From Colius striatus (taxonomy: Eukaryota; Chordata; Aves; Coliiformes; Coliidae), in contig NC_084776.1 in assembly GCF_028858725.1 (NCBI RefSeq), positions 4,712,001 to 4,776,000 on the forward strand: 64,000 nucleotides of DNA. Direction: 5' to 3'. Position 1 is the stretch's first letter, and every line of letters starts with the position of its first letter. A program made the position numbers and the translations under genes. The notes beneath the pieces are model-generated. The model did no database searches. It was given only the letters and a program-made list of their open reading frames with translations, and was not told the DNA's origin. This document shows, piece after piece, positions 1 to 12,800 of the stretch.

Positions 1-285
1 TGGAAAACGTTAAGTGCCACTTCTGGCTTTATAGTTTACTTGTTCTGTGCTGCTATATCCTTCCCTCCATCTCCTCCCTTCCTTAGGTGAGAACTTTACT
101 AAAGATTCTCAATTTTTGGTAGCCAGGGGAGTGATATTCCTCTTGATTTCCCCCAGTATTCACCAATGAAGGGACTAGGCCTTGCCAAATAATATTTTAT
201 GTAGATGGGAATTGCTGAAACAGCTGAGTGTCTTTCTGAAGGCATAAACTAGTATGTTCAAGGCATCTTCTGAAGCTCATAAAGA

Positions 286-385
286 GGGAAGGGAAGGGAA
301 GGGAAGGGAAGGGAAGGGAAGGGAAGGGAAGGGAAGGGAAGGGAAGGGAAGGGAAGGGAAGGGAAGGGAAGGGAAGGGAAGGGAA
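286..385 (+). repeat. (GGGAA)20 pentanucleotide microsatellite
   Basis: Twenty uninterrupted copies of GGGAA, all purine on the plus strand. Runs of three G separated by two A satisfy the usual G-quadruplex pattern many times over. An open frame runs through it only because the 5-base unit gives a stop-free 15-base periodic translation. Confidence 0.98.
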
Positions 386-386
386 G

Positions 387-3300
387 GGGCCAAGCTCTCT
401 TGGGTATGGATCCAGAAATTACTTAAATTCCATGAATCCTTGTACTTTGGTTTTGACTCAGAATGTTTAAGAACAGGGTGTAAAACTAAGGACTGGTTCT
501 ACAGTGGGTGTAAACTGGCATATATCCATTTACTTCAATCTGAAATGTGCTCCTTAAAGGTCACAATACCTGGAGAGTGTAAATAATTAGGTCTGCAGGT
601 CAACAAAACCTGCCAACTTGAATTTGCTGTTGTGCCACTTGAGTTTAAGCCAAACATTGACTATTCATTGAAAAATGCTTTTCACAGTTACTGAGACATC
701 AGTGCTATTGCAGGTAAATATTTTCTCTGTGAAGTCCTATCTGATGGTCACTCTTTACACTTTCCCAAGGAGCAAATGTTAAATTCTTTCATGAAGATCC
801 TTCTTTGTTTACCAGGTTTTAGATTGGATTTACACCAGTGAATGCCAGGAGTGATGGAAGGTTCTTTATGGCGTTCTGCAAGGAGTGACTGTAAAAAGTC
901 TTTAGCAATTCAGTGCAGATTGAATAATTTTCACTAGGAAACAAAACCTATTACAGGATCAGTCTTATTTTTACTTATCAGAGTTTTCCTTAAGATACTC
1001 AAGTGGGATTTCAGTTGCCTCATGGAACATTCTTCATAAGCAATTTCCATAACGACTGTCTTGAAGAACATGGGATGAATGAAGACAATGTGTAATGAAG
1101 TGCATTAGAGTTTAATCATTGTGATATATATTCCAAGGAGTATAAGAAAGTCATTTATATAAGGCCCTAGAAATAAAGATCCTGTCTTGCAACCTGGGAT
1201 ATTAAGGCTACATTTTCAAAAGGGGAAAAAAATGTGGGTACAATGCATATATATATAGATATATATATATTTATATATATTTATAAAACATGCACTTACA
1301 GTAACCACATGACTATTTACTGTAGGTGCCTACTTTGCCTAACATTAGCTATTCACTGGAAATCCTGTTTGTGGTTAGGAAGACATTGCTGCTTTTTCCA
1401 CATGTAAATAGCCACTTCCCTATGAAGTGGCCTAAAATCTGTGCTGAAAATAATGCAGGAAGTACATCCCAGAGTGTACCACTGGTCCAAATGAAGTCCT
1501 GCAATACAAGAGTCTCTGTTCAGTACCTCAGCTCACTTTTAAGAGTGTAGGTGTACTCTATACTTCATATCCCAATATAGACTATCTCCCTATTCCATGT
1601 GCAGCATTCTGCTGTAGCAGCATTGACTCTGGTGTCTGGGGAACACCCTTCAATTAGAGCAATGTTATTGAATCAATTTATCTTTTCTAAAAATGTCTCA
1701 GCAGCCATCCTTGGTCTGACCTTACAGTATTCACCAGCATCACTTGAAATCTCCATTGACTCTCATTAGTCTTGACATAAGACTTTTCATTAGACTTTTC
1801 TGGACAACGAGAACTCTCTCTTTGATCAAAAATAAAACAACAAACAGTGTTATCAGGTGAGTCATGTGAGGCTTGGCTAATTCTGGTCCAGCAGCACAGG
1901 CATTATTTATACACCGCAGTTAATTTCTCACCATGGAACTGCAACATCATTTCACTTGATCCAGAGCCCTTTTTGCCTTTGATGGTAATTTCTATCTATT
2001 ACAGCATTATGAAGTGTTTGAAGAAATGATGTAGCAGACTCAGAATTATTATGTCTTCTTAGAAAAAACCTAACCTCTAACCATAGTTTGTAAATATTAA
2101 TTGACTTCTGTTTGCCTTCTTGTCCTAGGAAATGTGTCCAAACTTTACAACCACAGTAGTGAGAGATATAATTTTAAACATAAAACTTGAAAGTTAGTAT
2201 TCTAATGACTTCATGCAAATCCCAAAGCCAGGCCTTTATGAATAAACATGAAGTATTAAGAAGGCTGGCAACATTGCTAGTAGAAAGTATGTGTATCTTA
2301 CAAAAAATCTAACAGGCATCTAAAAGAAATACACTAAAGGCTGTCACAGTTAAAAGTGGATTTGAATGAAAGTTTTAAAGGGTTGGGACTAAACTCTGGC
2401 TACTAAAAATTTCAGTTTAACTAATGGTGCTACTTGACATTATATCAGCTGAGGGATGTGTCCACTGTCTAAAAATAGAATGAGAAAGACTGGAACAGCT
2501 GTCACAGGGAATTTTGCTTTCTAGAAATGCTCTATTGTGACAGTCATTGCAAAGATAAGATTCTTTTCCAGATGAATAGAAGAGATGGGAATTTCTGTGA
2601 GACAGAACACGCCAAAGAACACGTGACGCTCAAGATTATGGTTTAAAAAATCATACTGAGTAAAGGTCAGATCTGTACCTTTCAGAGCTGATATAACTTC
2701 ATGTTTTTGGTGTTGGCAAGATTTCTGAAGAGGTCACAGTATTGACTCAGAATTGTATTGCAGCCATGAACATAGATGTGCATTTCAGGGCTGAGAAGGA
2801 GTCATTGGGAAATACAGCAGGCATTACAAGCTTTTGGAAATAGAGCTACTCCTATAATCACTTCAGATCACGTTGTTATAAATGGCCTCATATTTGTCAT
2901 GAGCTCCTCTGAACACATGGAAAATATGGGATCCTCAAGGAACAGCATGCAAGGATGAACAAGGGAATCTTATTCATTAACTGCATTTCTAAAGTAGGCT
3001 TTAATACAGATAGATCAGTGATATACTAGTTTCTAATGACTTGATTTCAAGCCTTTGGCATACTCACCTACCCTGTTTTACTGCTTCTGCTGGTTTTGGA
3101 CTTTCATAGGCGACAAATAATTTCAGCCCATGCTTAACTTTAAGAAGATGACTCTCCTATTTACATCCTTGAAAGTTATTCAGGTGCTGGAGTTTCAGAC
3201 CCTGTCCAAGTGGCAGGAAGGTTAGGCTACTCTTTGAGGCTACTCTTTGTTTCCATGGGAGCCAAGTGCAAAGCTCCCGGTCTGGTTTTCCTGCTGTTCT

Positions 3301-6300
3301 TAGTGCTAGTACAACACCATGTATGTCAGCAGCAGAAATAATAGAACTATGCCACTGACACTCCAGAGGAAAATTCTTCCTTGGAGGCTTTTCTTGATGG
3401 CATGTGGTGAAAAAGTCACGCCACGTGCCATGACTATCACGCGACTGGGCAGCCTGCTCTCCAGGGTAAAATAGGTCAAGACTGAGATGCCCTGGCAGAG
3501 CCACGCAGGGAAGTTTGCATAATGCCTACCCCACTACATCTGATTTGAGTCAGTATTATTAATCACTCACTTATGAGAAGTAAATTCACCCATAAAATTT
3601 AATTGGAAAGAAATCTGTAAGTGCATGTTAAAAATAAGGCATAAAATAGAAATGCCCATTAAAGGAGTGACATAAACACCCACTTGGACCTTTACAGGAG
3701 AACCAAGGAGGAAGGGTTCTTTATTGTTGTTGGTTTATAGTAAGTTTTAATACTATTAAAAATAAACATCAAGAAGCATTGTTTTCAAGGGCTAAACTAT
3801 ACAGCCTCTGAAAGACAGTTCTGTCAGGGCAGTACCCAAAATTGAACATGCTATTAGGCAGGCTAAGTAGCAGGCACAACATCACTTTGTAACAGTAGAG
3901 ACCTCCCATATATTTGCCTAGAAGTGAATACTCTGAGTTGACCAAACCTTTTTCCTCCTGTGTTCAATAATAATTACATTTCTAGAAGAATTCAGCCCCA
4001 AACAGTAAGCATTCCAGCCAGTCTTTCCAAAAGCAGATGGAGCAGTTGTTAATCTACAAACACCAGGTGAGGTGAACATTGCAAGAGTCACTCTGCATTG
4101 ACACTCAACCTCTTCACATCGCTGCTGTGCAGAGAGGGACTAATTTGGGCTTCCCGTTGCCGTGGTGTAACGGAGTGCTGGTGGAACAGGGATGAAGCCA
4201 GGCATTTCAAGAGACCCTTTTGGCCAACTTTCCAGCCCCCATGACTGAACTTTGTATTGCTTGTTTGTACTGCTCAAGACATTTGCAAAATAAACTTTTT
4301 CATAGATGATTTATATGCAGAGAAGTTAAAAACAAACTGACCTTTCTCACCCATCAAATAGTCCAGGCTTGTTCTTGTATCCCATTGCCTACTTAAAACA
4401 TCTGAGATTGCTCTTTGTTACCCATGGATATACTTTTGTGTGTGTCCACTTAAAGAGGTTCTGGGAGGAAAAGCAGTGAGAGGGTTTTGCAAGATGCTAG
4501 TCCATTTAGCAGATTGAACTGCTGAGAAAAATCACCACCTATTTTTTCTGGAAAAAAACTGTTACATAAGTGCTTCTGTAACTTTTTGTGTTTCATAAGT
4601 AACCTGGCAAGTTGAGTAATTCACATTCTGGGTATCATTCTAAAGAAATATTTCTAATAATCCTCTCTGTGTACAAAGCACTATTGCCTCATCCTGGCCT
4701 GGCATTTAATCTACTAGTTACTATTTTCAGAAAGGCTATTTCCAAATCCAAATAAAAACAACAATCTCCCACTTATAGAGTGCCTTTCATCCCAGAAGAT
4801 TCTGATGAGCTCTGCAGAATTAAAACAAAACAGACATGTTGGACACAGGGTGGCTTCATTCATCACTGAAAAGCAGCCAGCCCTGGGGTGAAGCATGGTT
4901 AGTAGCAACAGCTCAGAGCAATACTATAGGGCAGTTTACAGCAGGGAGTACTGAGTGCCTGATCATCATCCCTATCTTACTGCAGTTACAATGAATTCTG
5001 CGACATTAGTTATGATTTACACATGATGTTAAACATGTTAGGCTGGAGCTCAACAGGGAATGAAAGGAAAACCTGGCCACCTCTGTCCTGCCCCCTTTGC
5101 CACCCAACAACTGCAACTGTTCAAAAACTGTCAAGGGCAGAAGAGGGCAAGAGCAGCAGAGACTTGACAGGCTCCTAAGAAAAGTGGATGCTCTGTAGAA
5201 ATCTGCCCCATAAAAGTCACATAGACTCAAAATAGAACTTTACACAGCTCACATTCTGTTTTCCACAGAGCTTTGTCTACTCAAATGTCTAAAGGCCATC
5301 CTGGCCAGCACAGAACCGGGAAAGGTCTACTGAAGTCCAGAGTCAATGTAACAACTGCATGGCCACATGTTCAGGTGAATCAGAAATCTTTGGGATAGTC
5401 CTTGAAAGCATTCCACAGGGGCAAAATCTACTATCCCTGGGGCTGTGTGGGAGTGTGTGGGAGTGTGTGGGAAGCAGCCACACTCCACTCCTCACTCACA
5501 GGTTTAATGCAGTCTGCTATTATTTACCTCCAGCACCTGCACTGTCAGCTGACAGCACCCGAAATCTCAGCTCTGGAGCAACTGCTTAGAACCAAGAGGT
5601 CAAGATCCCTTTTCTCTCTTAACCTGCACACACACATACACACTGATATGGAAATATTTTGTGAACTTCTTTTCCAGGCTATTTTTCTGCTGCCTCCAAG
5701 TGTCACAGCATAACTCAGTCAGGCTGTACCAGGATCCAGAGCTGGCCATATTATAATCTCATTTAAAGATACGAAGCCATAATTAGTGAACTCTGAATAA
5801 CCATTCTGTATTATGATGTCTAATACTTGTCTTGGCTAATGCAAATACAGGGGAAAGGCTATAATCTTATTTATATGTATCAATGAACTGAATATATGTC
5901 TTTACAAAACCCCTGCAGTACTTTTGCCTGCACAATTTAATCTGTAGCACCAAAACTGCACATTAACTGCTTATACTAAGTTGTGCCTTGATTTTTTTTG
6001 TTTAAACAAAAAAAAAAGGAAGGGAAAAAAAAGCACCAACCTTATTAAACCCTCTTACCAGGCTAATACTTCATTGAAAATCCCCTTGGTTGTAATGGGT
6101 TTTTCTTTTTATACATACTTTATGCAGCACCGTATTAAAATGGCTTTTTATAAACACAACACGAGGTTCATAGCTGCAGCCTCAACTGGGGAGTTTTGTA
6201 CCCTAAATCTCTACCAAGACTGTTACATAAATGCTACTATTCTAAAAATAAAAAGCAAAACAATCAGGGAAATGTTGCATTATCACTCATATTAGGCTGC

Positions 6301-6700
6301 TAATGGTGGCAAACCAGGACATGCTCTTTGTGGGTGAAATAAAACTCCTGACAAAAAAATCTATTGTCACCTTGTCAGAGCTGCCTGACCACAGAAGCCA
6401 GCCTGGCTTCAGGGAATCTTTGAAGGGCATCTTTAAATACTGAATAAATCATGTTGCATCAACAGATCTTAAAAGTTATGCATTTCCAAAGTGTCAGTGA
6501 CTAAATGGGATTTTGATACATACATCTGTGTTTTCTTGAACTGAATCTCTATCCATGCTCCCACAGATATCAAACATCACGACATACACAGTTTGGAGTA
6601 CAAAGAAATTCAGTGTATCCAGCTGCTTGTGGATTCCCAGCTCTCCTGATAACCTGCTATTTTGCCCATGCTTATAAGGCTGTCTGCACTGCACTATTTT
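387..6700. other. Intergenic, no gene seen
   Basis: AT-rich non-coding DNA downstream of NOG. Besides the AT microsatellite it holds only small tandem duplications: a 13-base unit AGGCTACTCTTTG twice at 3224-3249 and a 10-base GTGTGTGGGA unit about three times at 5443-5472. Open frames are short and unlike known proteins. Confidence 0.7.
1245..1286. repeat. AT-rich simple repeat
   Basis: Mostly alternating AT with a few interruptions (atatatatagatatatatat and following). Low-complexity microsatellite. Confidence 0.9.
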
Positions 6701-6803
6701 CATAGGATCACAGAACCTTAAGGGTTGGAAGAGACCTCAAAGGATCATCCAGTCCAACCCCCCTGCCAGAGCAGGACCATCTAGAGCAGGTCACACAGGA
6801 ACT
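6701..6803 (-). mobile_element. CR1 LINE 3' fragment
   Basis: The plus-strand text ggttggaagagacctcaaag, followed by atcatccagtccaacccccc and ctagagcaggtcacacagga, is the reverse complement of the conserved 3' end of avian CR1 retrotransposons, starting with a degenerate copy of the terminal CATAGAAT-type repeat. It is a short 5'-truncated tail, the usual state of CR1 copies, and is non-coding. Confidence 0.93.
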
Positions 6804-9428
6804 CCTTCATTTCTGACAAAGGAAGCAAAAAGACATCAGTATTTTTTCTCACAGTTTTTTAGGCCAGAAGAGTTTTTAAAACCTCATCTACTTGAAGACA
6901 GTCCAAATAACTGAAAAGCCATTAGCAGTAGCTTCTAGAAGCTTCAGTGATATTTAACTGTTTCTGATGTAAAACTTCGGGTGTATGCTTCAAAATCTGC
7001 TCACACACCTCTCCTTTTATGGAAACTTGCTTGGGCATTGTTTTGTCAGGTACTTAGAGTAACTGGGAAGGGGAAAAAAAGTAGAATTAATCTAGAACTA
7101 TAAAATCAAGCATCATAAATTAGTCCACCTTGATCAGCTACTTCACTCCATTACTCAAAATGATTGCATTTGCCCCAGGCCATGGCCTTCAGGTACTGCA
7201 AAGGAGCAGCAAATGGCTCCTTTTGTCTCTTCTCCTTGGAAGATCTTTCACTGATCTAGAGGATCCCTCACAGAGTGGAGCAAGCTGGTCTGGGCCTTGT
7301 TTTGCTGTCCTCTGAACTGGCACTGCTTTGCAGTACAGGGACTGACAACAAGGACTGTGCAACTGCAGAGATGCTTGTGCATCCCACATTAGTATTTTAC
7401 TACCCGTGGCTGAAAATGTATGGCTCACTGTGCTGGTTCTGTTTGAGTCACACACTGGATTTTGCTGACTTAAAGCAAATTTTTGTGTGGATACATTGGA
7501 ACAGGTATTGTAACATACACCCCAAACGTTAGGACATAAATTGTGTCCCAGTTGCTTTTGAGTAAACCAAGGATATGATTTCAATCCTTAGGTATGATGT
7601 AATCTTCAGCACTTCTTGACTGGCATCCGACTCAGAACACTTGTAAATAAAGACTACTGTAGTACATAAATTTGTCTGAGTTTTGGAGACTGTGAAGAGT
7701 TCTGGTTTGTGTTGTTGATATCTGTCACTTCAGTGTAGTGAAGTGGATGTTTTCAGCCCAGAATGAGCTGTGGCTCAAAGGGAAGAGCTCCTATTCTGGC
7801 TTATATTCCATGCTTTGACAGATGGACCCTGACTAACAACAGCTTTCCATATCTTAGTGTATTCTCTGTGAACATCTAGAAATCTGTCTGCTTTATAATG
7901 GTAGCATGGTAAGTAATCTGAAAAGTACTTCAAAACCACCATATAACTTCAGTGGCCAAACACAGAAACCACAAACCCAAAGACTTTTGGAGCTGTACCA
8001 TTTCCCTACTACTTGATTTTGCAACAATACCACTCAACAGGCAAAAAGCAAAGAGAACAATACATTTCACAGACATAATTGCATCAGTTAGAGATAATTA
8101 GGATTTGTGTTCAAGCAGTCCCAACAAAAAGTGGAAAGATCCAGTTGAGTGAGCACTCTAAAAACACAGTGCTGAGCCTGAACACTTTATACTGTCAGAT
8201 GAAAGGTGAGTTACCCAAGGAAGCTTGTGGCAGAGAAGAAAATGTAACAGAGCTCACCCCAAAGGCCAGTCTACTGTTTCTGACAGAGAAACGTGTGCCT
8301 TCTTGTTCAGTTCTGAGTCTGATGGCACAGGCCCATCTGCAGTGAGATCTGAGTGACATTACTTAACTGCTCTGGGAAGTGAAAGACTACAACTATTCCT
8401 TTTCTCACTTCATGAGAAATAAGAAATGTTTTCAGTGTTTGTGGATCTTTCCACAGCCTGAGATGTTCTACATAGACAGCTCTTATTCCAAGAGAACACA
8501 CTCACGGCATTTTCTTATGAATTTTAGCATTGCTCACTCATTTTCTTCTCCCCCTTCAATCACCCTTTGTCATGAGAATAAAAAAAATTCCATTGCAAAT
8601 GGAACATTTTCTTTAATCCTACAAAGAATGAGTGTAATTGATTCAACTATAAAATTTATAGGCATGGAATCAATGCTTATTATAGTCAAAACATGCCAGG
8701 TCACTTCTTTGTGGCTGGTTGAAAGCTGTTCCGTTAAGTATAATGTTAAATGAAAATGCTTTGGTCTAAACATGAAAAGGTTAGATTGTATTACATCTGC
8801 ACAGCTCTGCATGACTGTTCAGATCTGATTTCAGCATTTCACACAGAAGACCCTCCATTGTTTTCTTTGTACCTTCTCTCTGGGGTAAAACTAACTTTTG
8901 ACAGTCACAGTAAGTAGCTGCTATAATGTAGATATTAATTTAATCTGCAGCTGTATTAGTCCTTAAGTAGTTCAGACCTCACCTTTATGTTTTGCAGGTC
9001 AGGAAAACACTGAAAATTTATGTTTGAATGGAGCTTAATCATGGCAATGATGGCAAATCTTTTCAATCTCTCGTGATTTTTCTGTTCTCAGACATCTACC
9101 TTCAAGGCTAACCAAACATGCAAGTGCTCTGCAGGCACAGTCACTTCTACAACTACAGCTCTACTCTTCTGACTATTAAACATTTCTACTTGCTTAAAGT
9201 TTGCAATTGAGCTACTAATTTTTTTCAGAAGATACCTTTTCTAAGCAGCAAAGTGTTTATAATTTTTCTGTTGGTGTAGAACAATGCAATCACATCAGTC
9301 TAAGAGTGGAACATGTAGTAGGTATATTTATTAGGGCTGGATCCAGACTGGAAAACCTCAGATTGAGCAGATTCTTACTTTCTCACTACTTTGTTATTTC
9401 ATCTTCATGGTGTGCCTGGTGTAGGATT
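6804..9428. other. Intergenic, no gene seen
   Basis: Between the two CR1 tails I see AT-rich unique sequence without splice-bounded coding potential or recognised repeats. Confidence 0.65.
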
Positions 9429-9668
9429 AGAATCATAGGATCATTTGGTTGGAAAAGACCTCTAAGATCATCAAGTCCAACCTCTCCTCTCACCCTGCCA
9501 AACCCACCACTGACCCACGGCCCTCAGCACCTCAGCTCCACGGCTTTGCTCCAGGGCTGGGGACTCCCCCACCTCCCTGGGCAGCCTGACATAGGGACTG
9601 ACAACCCTCTCAGGAAAACAGTTCTGCCTCAGCTCCAATCTAAACCTCCCCTGGGGCAACTTGAGGCA
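9429..9668 (-). mobile_element. CR1 LINE 3' fragment
   Basis: Starts with agaatcataggatcat, then ggttggaaaagacctctaag and atcatcaagtccaacc, and continues through the motifs caatctaaacctcccctggg and caacttgagg, all typical of the last 250 bases of avian CR1 in reverse orientation. Retention of the 3' terminus with loss of the 5' part shows truncated reverse transcription. Open frames overlapping it belong to the degenerate element and not to a host gene. Confidence 0.94.
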
Positions 9669-9754
9669 TAGTACTCTGAAACAAAATTGTGCACCCAGGC
9701 TGTGATTGCATGGTGTGACTGTGCTCTGATGCAGCAGTATCTTTAGATTTCAAC

Positions 9755-9825
9755 TCCTGGGCCAAAGTTTGCCCTTGGTTGAACAGGTGTAATTCCTGTT
9801 GAACCGAGTGGGAATTCCACAGTTT
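9755..9825 (-). repeat. Ancient dispersed repeat fragment, unnamed
   Basis: The stretch gggccaaagtttgcccttgg, then caggtgtaattcctgttgaa and gtgggaattccac, resembles, in reverse orientation, a highly degenerate repeat seen widely in birds, turtles and crocodilians (phrases such as ttcagtgggatttg and aggatttggccc). I recognise the pattern from memory and cannot name the family. Confidence 0.45.
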
Positions 9826-12800
9826 TAAATAAAAACAGCTCTTGGCCCATTATCCACTTACATGCACTGTGCCCAGGGGCCAAGATACACAGAATTGACA
9901 AGTGATTGGGGGTTCCTCAAGAGCCTGAAGCTTTACTACACAGGGCTTAAATAAAGCAGTGTTTCAGAAAGCAGGGAGCACATGCCAGTTTCATTTGTCT
10001 AAATTTCGTCACTCAGAATAAAGGCCCTTAAAATCACTAGTCACTTTCCAAAAACACCAACCCCCCAGTGTTATAAATCCTAGCAGTGTCAGAGCCTAAA
10101 TAAATGCATACGTCAGCTGCCAGGATCCTGCTTGTCAGTTTGCAAGGCATACATTGCCCCAGACTGGTCTGTAAACAATTTTTATTTTTATTCAGGACTT
10201 TCAAACCACATCACTAGTGGGTTGGACTTGTGGTTCTTCATTTGCATGTTCTATGTTTTGACCTAAATTGAGTTAAATGCAGAGGGAGAAGAAATGAGGG
10301 TCAAATTTCATTAACAAAATAAAGCAGCTCGTGTGAAATCAACGTCTAGTGATGGAAAAATGTGCAACTGAACTGAGCCCTTCACTGGTTATTTAACTAA
10401 AACAAGGTCTCCTTAATGACAAACACTCCCATCTTCAACTGCATCACAGACACTAATGGAAAAACTTGGCATCTCTCATTGTATGGGAATACGAGGCAGA
10501 ACTGGTGAAGACTTTTTCCTGCCATTCCCTTGCCAACTGTACATTCCATCTGACTGAGGATTACTGATAATTTTTGGCAACTCCATGGCTACAGAGGAGT
10601 CTTCTGTACAACTATTTATTTATTCAGGGCTTCAGGAATTTATTTTAAACAGAAGTTTAAAAAATGCTGTAAATACAGAATATGCTAATTGTATTAACAA
10701 AAGGATTCCTACATCAAGCTTACTTTTAGTTTCAAGCATACTTTGGAGCCAAGCTCCTCAGTTGGCGTAAGCTGGTAGATGTGCTCTCACTTTGGTGGAC
10801 ACTTGCCAAATGTACAACAGTTGAGGATCTTTCTCAGTAAAGTGAAATGCTTATAAAATTCTGAACAAAAGGGTGTATTTAGACATATGTATATTCTTTC
10901 CCTAGCAGTAATACCAGGGAACCTTTGACAGACATGTCTCTGCAGCTACAGAAGGGAGATGGCATATGTAGACACAGAGCCCATACAAACTCAAGAGAGA
11001 AAACAGGTCAAGGATATTATTCCGATTTTACAGAGGAAAAACTGAGATAGAAAAGTAGTCATTATGTGACAGGGTGGCTCTCAGGATGTGTCTCTCTCTT
11101 CTGACCCCATGGAACCCTGTAGACAGCCTGGAGACCATCTGTAGGCAACTGGTGTGACCAAGGCTTTCTGAAGCACTATCATCCACCTGGCATTCTGGAC
11201 ATTTGAGGTCTTGTGTAATGGAGAGGGAAGGCTTCATCCATCCCAAGGCTGCCCCTGAAGCCAAGCCTCTTGTACTGTGAGTGAATCTGGTCAGGGGAAG
11301 CCTCAGCAGGGATGTGTTGCCCGACCACCTACCATCAGCCTTTGGAGTGTGGGAGTGGCAGCAGAAGTGGGGACTCAGGTGTGAGTGGGAAGGGGAGAGG
11401 GAAGACAGTGAAGGAAGGAGGAGAAATGTCCACTGAGCTGAACATGGGCAGGCAGGAGGGTTTCTCTGAGGAGACAGCAGTGACAGGAAGCTGAGCTTGC
11501 TTGAAGTGGCATTAAACCACTGCTTCATTAACTGACTTTTGCTTTGTACCAAACCAGACAGAACTGAGTCCAGCAGAGCCCTGGGCCACCTCTATCAGGG
11601 CATGTAGACATACCCAATTAGATTATGTAGCTTGTCAAAAGCCTCTGACAAAGTAGAGAACTGAGCTCTGGCCTCCTGTGTCCCCATGCAGACATAGTCT
11701 ACTGTTCTGTAAATGTCCTGGAAGATCTCAGGACTGGTTAGAAACTATTTCACCACAAAAAATTCATTGTCATTTTTTTTGTTTTCATTGACAGAAAGCT
11801 GAAATGTTTGAGTTTTGAACAGAGTTCTTCCCCTCTGCTTTTGGGTACTGAAAACCAAAGAATTTTTACAAGGAAACCTGATTTTTTCCCTGGCTTTAAC
11901 GGGAAGTTTGCTGCTCAGTCAGAGCATCACAATTTGTTTCAGAATCTGAACCTGAACCCTTTCAGATGCATTACTAAAAGAAAAAGATTATCAGCAAGGC
12001 CAACTTTCTATGAAAAATCATAGCAAAAGGGACAATTTCTATGTTTTCTTCCTCTTCTTCATCAAAACTGTGAGTGGTGGGAAGGAAGGAAGCAAGCAGT
12101 ACCACTTTAAGACTAACTCTGGGAGTCGGTCTCGTAGTTGCAGCCTCATCCCAGTCCCCTCCTCCTGCTGAGCAGGGAGCAGAAATTCCTTTTGATCTAC
12201 ATCTGCTCACCAACCACACAAGGAGTTCACCAGCCATGGCCTTCTCATCCTTGGTGCCTCTCACCACCTTGTCTGGGAGAGTCTGCTCTAGGCAGGATGG
12301 CTGACCTGTGGGCAACTTGCACACATTTAACTTTCATGGATTCCCAAACTGCTTTTGCTTTGTTGTTATAAAGCCTGTGTGAAAACTGTGACCATGATTT
12401 AGAGCAAAGAAGTTAGATGGTAAATGGGCTGTTAACTGTGTTCCACTAGACTCAGGGACACTAAACCTCTAACTTAGGAATCTAATGTGTCTACCTGACA
12501 TAATTACATCTGGGCAGTATAGCTGGCTTTGGATTAAATCATCACTCATTAACATTACCTTTGTCTTGAACTAAGAGTACATGCCCAGACTATGACCAAA
12601 GCGCCACACAGTAACCTCCTGAGCTATCACTTCACCAGCATGTGCCTTGGTGCTGAGCAGCACGGAGCTGGCTCACAAGTGGCTGTGGAGCTCTGAAGCA
12701 GGAAAACCATTATTTGACCAAAAATAAAAGAAGAAAATCTGGACTTTAAAAGATTGACTTCTTTCAAAATGTAAAATAAAATCTCCATAAAATAGCCCAA

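Noticed and set aside
254-586. 110-codon frame with KGREG repeats
   Set aside because: It is the translation of the GGGAA microsatellite and flanking sequence.
9306-9671. 121-codon plus-strand frame
   Set aside because: Most of it lies in the CR1 3' tail, antisense to the element.
11028-11552. 174-codon minus-strand frame, the longest outside CpG islands and exons
   Set aside because: Serine/proline-rich without domain, splice context or family resemblance.
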